NCBI GenBank assembly: GCA_913053815.1 | Contig: CAJXGK010000118.1 | Span: 1 to 6,316, forward strand | Origin: an uncultured Rhodanobacteraceae bacterium | Lineage (GTDB): Bacteria > Pseudomonadota > Gammaproteobacteria > Xanthomonadales > Rhodanobacteraceae | Direction: 5' to 3' | DNA: 6,316 nucleotides | Part shown: piece after piece, positions 1 through 6,316 of the stretch | Layout: each line of letters begins with the position of its first letter | Numbering within the stretch: position 1 is the stretch's first letter | Position numbers and translations under genes: made by a program | The notes under the pieces: model-generated | The model's database searches: none | Told to the model about the DNA's origin: nothing | The model's input: the letters and a program-made list of their open reading frames with translations, nothing else

Positions 1-2292
1 GACGTCGCCATAGCGCACAGTCATGGTTTGTTCGAGGCCTTCAGGCGCCTGCTTGATCTTCCCGCTACCCGGGTCACCGCGCCTGAGGTCATGGATCTTC
101 TAGCGCTGCCCGAGGTAGCCCGAAGCCTGGGCCTGGATCAAGCCGGCGTGGATGAGCTTGCTGAATGGCTGCAACAAAGCCGGGTGGCCTGGGCGCTCGA
201 TGCGGACTTCAGACAGCGCTTTGGGGTGCCGCCGATTGCCGCACATACCTTTGGCTGGGCCATGGATCGCCTGCTTGCCGGTTACATTATGGCGGATGCC
301 ACGAGCGCTGATCGCCAGTCGAGCGTGACCCTTGCCGACGGCAGTGAGTGGCTGCCTCTGAGCACGATTCATGGCCCGGCAGCCGGCTATCTAGGTGCAC
401 TGAATCAGTTACTTGAAGAAGTCCAGGCTATCTGCGAACTGGCCGGACAGTCACTCCCGGTACGTGTCTGGGCAGATGAGTTAGAGACGCATTTCGAAAC
501 CTTGTTGCAGATCGATCCAACCGACAGAGCGGCTCGTGAAGCCAAGTCGATGTTGTTGCGTTTTATTCGCGGCCTCGCCAGTGAACCCGGTACGGTCGAT
601 GAGAATCCGCGACTGCACTTCGCCGTGGTGCGTGATCTACTGCTGGAACGTCTGGCGGCCGTGCCGGATCAGCCGCACTTGCTGATGGGTGGCGTGACCT
701 TTTGCGGCATGGTTCCGCAGCGTGCGATCCCCTTCAAGGTAGTGGCGGTATTAGGCCTCAACGACGGCGAGTTTCCACGTTCGAATCACGATACCGGCCT
801 GGATCTCATGACTCGCTATCGGCGTTTGGGGGATCGTGACGCTCGCAGTGATGATCGCTATCTGTTTCTGGAAACCGTGATGTCGGCACGCGAGCGCTTG
901 CATTTGAGCTATATCGGTGAGGGTGTACGTGATGGTACGCCGCGAAATCCGGCCTCACCCTTGTCCGAGCTGCTGGATGCCCTGGATGGTGCCGCCGGTT
1001 TGCGCCCCGACGATCCGCAACCGGATCGGCCATGGTGGGTACACCATCCGTTGCAGCCTTTCGACTCCCGATATTTCAACAATCAGGATGTGCGCCTGTT
1101 CTCTTACAGTGAGCGTTTTGCTGCCATGCATGGGCAAGGAATCGACGCGTCGGTTGAACCGTTCCTCGATCAGCACGAGGCGCCGGCGGTGGCTATCCAG
1201 CAGCCGATCACTCTGCGCGAGTTGTACGCTTATTATCAGGACCCGGCTAAGCAATTGCTCCGGCAGCGCCTGCAGGTGAGCTTGGAAGCGCTAGACGACC
1301 GCCGCTTACCGCAACAGGAACCCATCGAGGCGAAGTTCGCAGCCCTCGATACCGTTGCCAAAAGACTGTTGTTCAACGACGCGCTGGTGGAGCATTCCGC
1401 AGACGAGTGGTCACCCCAGCAAGCGCCAGCTTGGTTACGTCTTGGTGGCATCCTGCCGCCAGGACGCCCGGGGGAAAAAGCCTGGCAAACCGAACTCGCC
1501 ATGGTCAATTTGATGCGGCAACAGGTGCGCAAGATTCCCGGTTTCGAGTCAAGCGTGCCCAGCGCCGGCAATCATGAGATTGACCTGGGTATCGACGCTT
1601 ACCGCCTCACCGGCCAGGTGCCCAAGGTCTATATAACCCATGTCGCTGATGGTGAGCAGTGGCAATTACTGCGAGCCTTTCCCGGTCAGGATGGCAAGCT
1701 CAAAACAGAAAAAAATCTTAGTTTCAAAGATCGCGTACCCCTGTTTCTCGACTGGGCTCTGCTGCGTTTGCAAACTGCCCAGGCCAACCCTCCGCCGTGG
1801 CCGGGGATCAGCGTACAAGCCCTGGTGGATGATCGGGATCAGCGCTGGCAGGACGGCATCCGTACCTGGGATCGACGCTTGCTGAGTGCAGAGGGTGAAC
1901 AACGTGTGGAATTGCTGGACGAATTACGGGGCCGAGTGAGCCGATTGATTGCCTGGTGGATTGAGGCACAAAGCGCGCCACCTTGGTATTTCCCCCGGGC
2001 GGCTTGGGAAACCATCAAGGACCGGATTTATTTCAAGATGGGTCAACAGACCGATGACGTTGAGGCCAGTGCCCTAGTGCCGCCACTACCAGTCGGGGTG
2101 GGCTCGGTGTGGATTGCCAAGCACCAGGGAAGGGTTGGCGAGCGCGACTATGCGCCGGGTTACAACCGGCTCCTGGCCGGTGAGGTGGACTTCGCCGCGG
2201 GCAGCAGGGAACTGGACGAGCTGCAGGCTTTCGCAATCCGGTTGCAGGCTTGCATCACGCTGGATGCCGCCGAAACCGAGGCGCTCGCATGA
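1..2292 (+). CDS. recC: RecBCD enzyme subunit RecC (exodeoxyribonuclease V gamma subunit), 5'-truncated by window edge
   Basis: RecC is the non-catalytic scaffold of RecBCD. It splits the duplex, guides each strand to RecB or RecD, and scans the 3' strand for Chi. The reading frame is open from base 1 and gives 763 residues before TGA. Compared from memory with E. coli RecC (1122 aa), about 350-370 N-terminal residues lie outside the window, so the in-frame TTG at 28 is not a start. Numbering from base 1, visible family hallmarks are HTFGWAMDRLLAGY near 82-95, the block IPFKVVAVLGLNDGEFPR at 243-260, and the strongly conserved RGDRD..SDDRYLFLE segment near 275-291. A QPFD motif lies at 352-355. 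From about 405 (LRELYAYYQDPAKQLLRQRL) begins the region equivalent to the nuclease-like C-terminal fold, which is catalytically dead in this family. The helicase-like part shows no Walker A, as expected. The stop overlaps the recB start by 4 bases, implying translational coupling. Most known Chi-contacting residues are N-terminal and cannot be judged here. Confidence 0.96.
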   Translation, partial: DVAIAHSHGLFEAFRRLLDLPATRVTAPEVMDLLALPEVARSLGLDQAGVDELAEWLQQSRVAWALDADFRQRFGVPPIAAHTFGWAMDRLLAGYIMADATSADRQSSVTLADGSEWLPLSTIHGPAAGYLGALNQLLEEVQAICELAGQSLPVRVWADELETHFETLLQIDPTDRAAREAKSMLLRFIRGLASEPGTVDENPRLHFAVVRDLLLERLAAVPDQPHLLMGGVTFCGMVPQRAIPFKVVAVLGLNDGEFPRSNHDTGLDLMTRYRRLGDRDARSDDRYLFLETVMSARERLHLSYIGEGVRDGTPRNPASPLSELLDALDGAAGLRPDDPQPDRPWWVHHPLQPFDSRYFNNQDVRLFSYSERFAAMHGQGIDASVEPFLDQHEAPAVAIQQPITLRELYAYYQDPAKQLLRQRLQVSLEALDDRRLPQQEPIEAKFAALDTVAKRLLFNDALVEHSADEWSPQQAPAWLRLGGILPPGRPGEKAWQTELAMVNLMRQQVRKIPGFESSVPSAGNHEIDLGIDAYRLTGQVPKVYITHVADGEQWQLLRAFPGQDGKLKTEKNLSFKDRVPLFLDWALLRLQTAQANPPPWPGISVQALVDDRDQRWQDGIRTWDRRLLSAEGEQRVELLDELRGRVSRLIAWWIEAQSAPPWYFPRAAWETIKDRIYFKMGQQTDDVEASALVPPLPVGVGSVWIAKHQGRVGERDYAPGYNRLLAGEVDFAAGSRELDELQAFAIRLQACITLDAAETEALA
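1383..1390 (+). other. Chi-like octamer (exact match to E. coli Chi) inside recC
   Basis: The octamer GCTGGTGG lies in recC, reading across Ala-Leu-Val-Glu codons (GCG CTG GTG GAG). E. coli RecBCD recognises this sequence when it approaches from the 3' side, that is, from the recB direction. Whether this organism uses the same Chi is unknown, and CTG-GTG codon pairs make chance matches likely. Confidence 0.35.
2278..2281 (+). promoter_or_regulatory. recB ribosome binding site inside recC 3' end
   Basis: GAGG ends 7 bases before the ATG at 2289 and lies within the last codons of recC. It supports the start at 2289 over the earlier in-frame ATG at 2250, and it fits translational coupling through the ATGA overlap. 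It is a short motif in G-rich coding sequence, so on its own it is weak evidence. Confidence 0.55.
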
Positions 2293-5200
2293 ACACGCCG
2301 GCTCGGCCCTCGGCACTAAGTCCCACGGATTGGCGTGATTTGAACCTTGCTGCGGGGGGCCGCAGTCTGATTGAGGCCAGCGCCGGCACCGGCAAAACTT
2401 GGACCATCGCGGTGCTGTACCTACGGCTATTGTTGGAACGGGGGCTATCCCCACGACAGATTGTTGTGACGACCTTCACCGAGGCTGCCGCCCAGGAATT
2501 GCGTGAGCGTCTCCGCGACAAACTGCAATGGGCGGCCCTGCATGCCGATTCCCATGGCGAGATGGAACCTGGCAACGGCGAGGATAGCCGATGGCTGGAG
2601 GCGCGTTGGCGCCAGGATATTGCTGATCGTAGGCATGATCTGCAACGGCTACGCCTGGCTTTGGCTGCGATGGATGTGGCCCCCATAGGTACGCTGCACA
2701 GCTTGTGTCGGCGCATTCTTACCGATTATCCCTTTGCTTGCGGTGTGACCTTGGTGATGGGGGAGATGATCGCCGGTGATACGTTGCTGGATGAAGTAAC
2801 GGGTGACCTGTGGCGCCGCCTGCAACAAGCCTCTGCTGATGATGAATGGGTGGTGTTGCAACAAGCGGCGGGGATCGATCTGACGCTGAAAACCTTGCAG
2901 CAACAATTGCAGCTATGTCTGGCGCCGGGTGTTACGGTCAGGGTCAAATCAGCAGCCGAGATAGGCCAAGGTCCTTCATCTGAATGGCTAGCAAAGTTGC
3001 GTGACCTTGTTACCCACGACGAATTTTTCCGCAAGGGTAGCGTGTTGCGAAGAAGCTGGGATGAGTTGGCCAAATTGATCGACGATCCCTCGAGGGTTTT
3101 TACCGGTCCTGTCATCAAGGCACTGAAAGAAGCGCAAGAGCTGAAAGGAATTTTGCAAGTAGGCAAGGAAAATGCTGACATTTTGGATGCCGCAGAGTTA
3201 TCGGTGCAGTGGGCCGATTACATCGAAGACCAGCTTGAACAGGCCCAGCTCCGCTTCTGGTACACCCTTACCGCGGGGGCTCGCCAGGCCATACAAACCC
3301 GCCTGCAGACTCGCCAGCAACTAACCTTCGACGCGTTGCTGGACCGGGTTAGCCAAATCTTGTTGCGCGAGTCGGCCGGGGGCACCACCCGGCCCTTGGC
3401 CGATGCCTTGTTTGCCGCCTGGCCGGTTGCTTTGGTCGATGAATTTCAGGATACCGATGGCCTGCAGTACGGCATCCTCGATACGATCTATCGTGACGCC
3501 CAGAGCCACAAGCGTGGTCGGCTGGTGATGATTGGCGATCCCAAGCAGGCAATCTATCGTTTCCGTGGCGGCGATATTCATGCCTATCAGCGGGCTGCTG
3601 CTGAGGCAGACTCTGATGGTCGGCTTACCTTGGGGGTCAATTATCGGTCTTCAGCGGCGCTGGTCGAGGCCTTCAATCAGTTTTATAGGGTGGGCGGCAT
3701 AACGCTCAGTACCGACCCTGATCAGCAGATCCGCTATCAGGCTGTCACGGCCAGTGGGCGATGCCAAGATGAGCCTTATACGGTGGCCGGCCAGCCCTGC
3801 TCGCAGCCCTTGCAGATTCATTATCAGTCGTCGTGTCCCGCTGCAGCAGGGGAGCGCCGGGCGGCAGCACTCGAAGTCTGCGCCAATCAGATTGCCGACC
3901 TATTGCAGTCGGGCCGGCACCGTATTGGCGGCACCGCAGTGCAGCCGTCGGATCTGGCCGTGTTGTTGCCGACCGGTAAAAACATCAGTGAGCTGCGCAA
4001 TCAGCTGCAGGCGCGCGGGGTCCCCTGCGTAACTTCAATAAACAGCAGTGTGTTCGATACCGATACCGCCCGTGAGCTGCAAGTGGTGCTGTATGCCGTA
4101 GCGCATAGTGCTGATCCAGGCGCGTTGCGGGCCGCTGCCATCACTCGTTTATGGGGTGCCCGCTTCAGCCGGTTACAGCAATGGGGTGCTGACCCGGCCC
4201 GTTGGCAGTCGGTCACCCAGGTGTTTCGGGATTGGCACAGGGTGTGGGGTGAACGGGGCGTCCAGGCTGTGGTGGAAGCGCTGCTTGAACAGCTGGCACC
4301 CCGCTATCTGGCCACTTTGGGTGGCGAGCGGGTCCTCACCGACCTGCGTCATTTGGGCGAATTGCTGCAGGAACAGGCGGTAACCTTGACCGGCAAGGAG
4401 GCCTTGCTGGCCTGGTTCAGTACCTGCCGCGAAGGCGGTGCGCAATCCGGCGATAGCGCTGCCGAGGCCGCACAACTGCGTATCGAATCCGACAGCCGGC
4501 GCGTACGCCTGATGACCTTGCACGCTAGCAAGGGACTGGAGTTTCCTATCGTATTCCTACCGCTGTTGTGGGACCATAGCGAACGACGCGGATCCAAACT
4601 TTACGTGGTTAGCGACCCCAGGACCCGGCAACGCACGGTCGAAATATCCCCGTTAGCAAAACAGTGCGAGTTGCAGGATCTGCAAGATGAGCGCTTACGG
4701 GTGCTCTACGTGGCGTTAACCCGGGCCATCCACGCCTGCCATGTCTATGCATTGCCGCCCCAGCGCTGCAAGGATGGGCGCACCGACAAAGCCGCTACCG
4801 GTACCACTCGTAGTGCTCTCGATGTGATGCTGGAGCGCATGGTCGCACCGGTTTTATCGGCTGAGCTATCGAAACAGACCCCTAACATCCGTTGGATTGA
4901 CGGTTGGCAGCCCGTGGAACGACACCGTTTTATTGCTGCCGACGCCGAGCACAGTAGGCGTCAGGCCCGTTGCCTGCCAGCCAAATTGCCTGGTCCGTTG
5001 GAAGCCCGGCACAGCTTCACTACGTTGACCCAACCGGGGCGGCGGGGGGCAATGGAAGCCGAGGCCTCCGCCGCGGATGAAGATGATGCCGGCAACGCAG
5101 CCAGCCTGATCGCAGACCCGCAGGCGGTAGCCGATCACCCGGCCGCCCCGGTACCTGCCCAACCCGACTCAGGCGAAGCACATCCCCCATTGCAGGCACT

Positions 5201-5933
5201 AGCCGCCGTGCGCGGTACCGACTTCGGTAATGCTGTACACGCCGTTTTCGAACACCGTGCTATCGGGGTGCCGATGGCGGAACAGTATCCGCTGATCGAG
5301 TTCTGGCTCAATACTGCCGGAGTGCATCACCAGGATCTTGAGCAGACCGCATTGATTGAGCTACTGGCCGCACGGATTCAGGGTGCCTTAGAGGCACCGC
5401 TGGATGGGTCAGGCCAAGCGGGCCTCTGTCTGGCGGCCTTGCCAGCCGCTGACCAGCGCACTGAGATGGCGTTCTATTTCATCCTCGACCGGGTTTCCAT
5501 GAAAGCTCTGCGGCAAGCTTGTGCACAGCACGGCGAGCCGGATCTGGTACCGCGCAGTACCCAAACCTTGAGCGGCCTGATGAACGGCAAGATCGACCTG
5601 CTCTTCCAGTACAACGGTCGTTATCATCTGCTCGATTACAAGGGCAATTATCTGGGTGACAGCCTGGCCGATTATCAGGGCGATGCCTTGCTCGCCACCA
5701 TGGATCAAAGTGACTATCGCTTCCAGGCACTGTTGTATACCGTGGCGGTGGATCGCTATTTGCGACAACGCCTCGGTGAGACTTACGAACGTCGCCGGCA
5801 ACTGGGTGAATGTTTTTACCTGTTCATTCGCGCCGCTGGCCTGGCTCCCGCTGTGGGTATCTGGAGACAGCGGTTTTCAGATGCGCTGCTGGATGCCGTG
5901 GCCGCTGTGTTGACTGGTCGCAATACTGCGTAG
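2289..5933 (+). CDS. recB: RecBCD enzyme subunit RecB (exodeoxyribonuclease V beta subunit; 3'-5' helicase and nuclease), complete
   Basis: RecB is the SF1A (UvrD-like) 3'-5' helicase and sole active nuclease of RecBCD; in E. coli its nuclease domain also helps load RecA. The 1214 aa product is slightly longer than E. coli RecB (1180). Helicase motifs, in order: Walker A EASAGTGKT (Lys36), motif Ia TTFTEAAAQELRERL (61-75), TLHSLC (135-140), Walker B DEFQDTD (384-390), motif III GDPKQAIYRFRGGD (416-429), motif IV NYRSS (451-455), motif V TLHASKGLEF (743-752) and motif VI ERLRVLYVALTRA (801-813). The C-terminal PD-(D/E)XK nuclease appears intact: His984, Glu1059, Asp1103, Asp1116-Tyr-Lys1118 and Gln1146/Tyr1150 match E. 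coli His956, Glu1020, Asp1067, Asp1080/Lys1082 and Gln1110/Tyr1114, with the 13-residue Asp-Asp spacing kept. An acidic Ala/Pro-rich linker (about 915-970) joins the two halves. The ATG at 2289 is chosen because it puts Walker A at the family's usual distance from the N-terminus and has a GAGG upstream. The ATG at 2250 would add only 13 residues that do not resemble RecB. Confidence 0.98.
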   Translation: MNTPARPSALSPTDWRDLNLAAGGRSLIEASAGTGKTWTIAVLYLRLLLERGLSPRQIVVTTFTEAAAQELRERLRDKLQWAALHADSHGEMEPGNGEDSRWLEARWRQDIADRRHDLQRLRLALAAMDVAPIGTLHSLCRRILTDYPFACGVTLVMGEMIAGDTLLDEVTGDLWRRLQQASADDEWVVLQQAAGIDLTLKTLQQQLQLCLAPGVTVRVKSAAEIGQGPSSEWLAKLRDLVTHDEFFRKGSVLRRSWDELAKLIDDPSRVFTGPVIKALKEAQELKGILQVGKENADILDAAELSVQWADYIEDQLEQAQLRFWYTLTAGARQAIQTRLQTRQQLTFDALLDRVSQILLRESAGGTTRPLADALFAAWPVALVDEFQDTDGLQYGILDTIYRDAQSHKRGRLVMIGDPKQAIYRFRGGDIHAYQRAAAEADSDGRLTLGVNYRSSAALVEAFNQFYRVGGITLSTDPDQQIRYQAVTASGRCQDEPYTVAGQPCSQPLQIHYQSSCPAAAGERRAAALEVCANQIADLLQSGRHRIGGTAVQPSDLAVLLPTGKNISELRNQLQARGVPCVTSINSSVFDTDTARELQVVLYAVAHSADPGALRAAAITRLWGARFSRLQQWGADPARWQSVTQVFRDWHRVWGERGVQAVVEALLEQLAPRYLATLGGERVLTDLRHLGELLQEQAVTLTGKEALLAWFSTCREGGAQSGDSAAEAAQLRIESDSRRVRLMTLHASKGLEFPIVFLPLLWDHSERRGSKLYVVSDPRTRQRTVEISPLAKQCELQDLQDERLRVLYVALTRAIHACHVYALPPQRCKDGRTDKAATGTTRSALDVMLERMVAPVLSAELSKQTPNIRWIDGWQPVERHRFIAADAEHSRRQARCLPAKLPGPLEARHSFTTLTQPGRRGAMEAEASAADEDDAGNAASLIADPQAVADHPAAPVPAQPDSGEAHPPLQALAAVRGTDFGNAVHAVFEHRAIGVPMAEQYPLIEFWLNTAGVHHQDLEQTALIELLAARIQGALEAPLDGSGQAGLCLAALPAADQRTEMAFYFILDRVSMKALRQACAQHGEPDLVPRSTQTLSGLMNGKIDLLFQYNGRYHLLDYKGNYLGDSLADYQGDALLATMDQSDYRFQALLYTVAVDRYLRQRLGETYERRRQLGECFYLFIRAAGLAPAVGIWRQRFSDALLDAVAAVLTGRNTA

Positions 5934-5937
5934 GAGG
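5932..5937 (+). promoter_or_regulatory. recD Shine-Dalgarno overlapping the recB stop codon
   Basis: A perfect AGGAGG starts within the TAG stop of recB (5931-5933) and ends 4 bases before the recD ATG at 5942. It fixes the recD start and suggests that ribosomes finishing recB can re-initiate on recD. It is stronger than the site before recB. Confidence 0.85.
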
Positions 5938-5941
5938 CGAC

Positions 5942-6316
5942 ATGAACCCCTATCTTGCTGGTGGCTATCACTTTCGTTCACTGCCTGAAGTGGCGTCCAT
6001 TCCTGCCGCGTGGCGCCCACTGGATAGAGCTGTGGCCCGTTGGGTCATTATTCATGGTGGGTCACCGCTGCTCGCGCAGCTTGCCGGATGGGCCAGTCTG
6101 GCCGAAGGCAACGGCGATAGCGCGCTGCCGCTGAGTGGTCCCGCTGCCGGTCGCCATGGCATGCTGGCACTGGATGAAGCCCAACGCGCCACATTGCTGG
6201 CAGAGCCTATGGTCGGAGTTCCCGGCGAGGACGCATCCACTGCCGGCACCGCCGCTTTCATCGTCGATCACGAGCACTTTTACCTGCGCCGCAACTTTTT
6301 GTACGAAGTGGCGGTG
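5942..6316 (+). CDS. recD: RecBCD enzyme subunit RecD (exodeoxyribonuclease V alpha subunit), N-terminal fragment cut by window end
   Basis: RecD is the SF1B 5'-3' helicase of RecBCD. It is the faster motor before Chi and activates the nuclease of the holoenzyme. Only the first 125 codons are present and the frame is open at the window end. This covers the N-terminal domain that contacts RecC; the Walker A and later helicase motifs lie downstream. Family resemblance is seen in RPLDRAVARW (25-34), in ASLAEGNGDSALPL (51-64), which parallels E. coli ALLSHDAGEGHVCLPL, and in FYLRRNFLYE (113-122), which parallels LYLNRMWCNE just before the helicase core. The start is set by AGGAGG 4 bases upstream and by lying 8 bases after recB. 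The segment is more divergent from E. coli than the other two genes, so the call leans on gene order as well as sequence. Nothing visible suggests a broken gene. Confidence 0.92.
   Translation, partial: MNPYLAGGYHFRSLPEVASIPAAWRPLDRAVARWVIIHGGSPLLAQLAGWASLAEGNGDSALPLSGPAAGRHGMLALDEAQRATLLAEPMVGVPGEDASTAGTAAFIVDHEHFYLRRNFLYEVAV
5957..5964 (+). other. Chi-like octamer (exact match to E. coli Chi) at the start of recD
   Basis: A second exact GCTGGTGG sits at codons 6-8 of recD (GCT GGT GGC, Ala-Gly-Gly), in the same orientation as the one in recC. It is in a different reading phase, so a favoured Leu-Val codon pair does not explain it. Activity depends on the Chi sequence of the host, which cannot be read from this window. 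Confidence 0.35.

Noticed and set aside
28..30. TTG as a start codon for the first gene
   Set aside because: The frame is open to base 1 and the upstream residues continue RecC-like sequence. The product would lack about a third of RecC, so this is truncation by the window edge and not a real start.
2250..2288. Earlier in-frame ATG for recB at 2250
   Set aside because: The 13 extra residues (MHHAGCRRNRGAR) do not resemble RecB N-termini and would lie deep in recC. The ATG at 2289 has the typical ATGA overlap and a GAGG at suitable spacing.
2255..2716. Minus-strand open frame of 153 codons opposite the start of recB
   Set aside because: It lies opposite well-conserved RecB helicase motifs, its product is Arg/Ser-rich low-complexity sequence with no recognisable domain, and no convincing ribosome binding site was seen. 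It is a by-product of GC-rich codon use.
2726..3181. Minus-strand open frame of 151 codons within recB
   Set aside because: It is antisense to RecB and rich in Ser, Cys and Thr with no domain signature. It is better explained as a shadow of the coding strand.
5409..5801. Minus-strand open frame of 130 codons opposite the RecB nuclease domain
   Set aside because: It lies opposite the conserved nuclease motifs and looks fairly protein-like (Ile/Val/Gln-rich), but that composition follows from antisense reading of Asp, Tyr and Leu codons. No family was recognised.
1..6316. A new or unusual defence system, mobile element or CRISPR array
   Set aside because: The whole window is accounted for by three recBCD genes. 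No direct repeat array, transposase, inverted terminal repeats or tRNA-like sequence was seen.

Overview
The window is a continuous piece of a recC-recB-recD operon, all on the + strand. It encodes the subunits of the RecBCD helicase-nuclease (exonuclease V). The window opens inside recC (about the C-terminal two thirds), contains recB complete, and closes inside the first 125 codons of recD. No gap between genes exceeds 8 bases, and I see no RNA gene, mobile element, CRISPR array, terminator or promoter.

Layout: recC runs from base 1 to its TGA at 2290-2292. recB starts at the ATG at 2289, sharing ATGA with the recC stop, and ends at TAG 5931-5933. recD starts at ATG 5942 behind an AGGAGG Shine-Dalgarno that overlaps the recB stop. 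This spacing indicates one polycistronic message with coupled translation, which suits three proteins that assemble as one heterotrimer. RecB supplies the 3'-5' helicase and the only active nuclease. RecC is the scaffold that splits the duplex and scans for Chi. RecD is the 5'-3' helicase.

Organism: the three proteins match the RecBCD (not AddAB or AdnAB) architecture of Gammaproteobacteria and relatives. Unlike Escherichia coli, no ptrA protease gene lies between recC and recB. G+C looks moderately high by eye, with G/C-rich third codon positions. This fits a non-enteric gammaproteobacterium, but I cannot name a genus.

This is mostly an ordinary housekeeping DNA-repair locus and I see no undescribed system. 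Points worth a second look are two exact copies of the E. coli Chi octamer on the coding strand, a long acidic Ala/Pro-rich linker before the RecB nuclease domain, an A7 tract in recC followed at once by a -1 frame stop, and a poorly conserved lysine-rich stretch in RecB.
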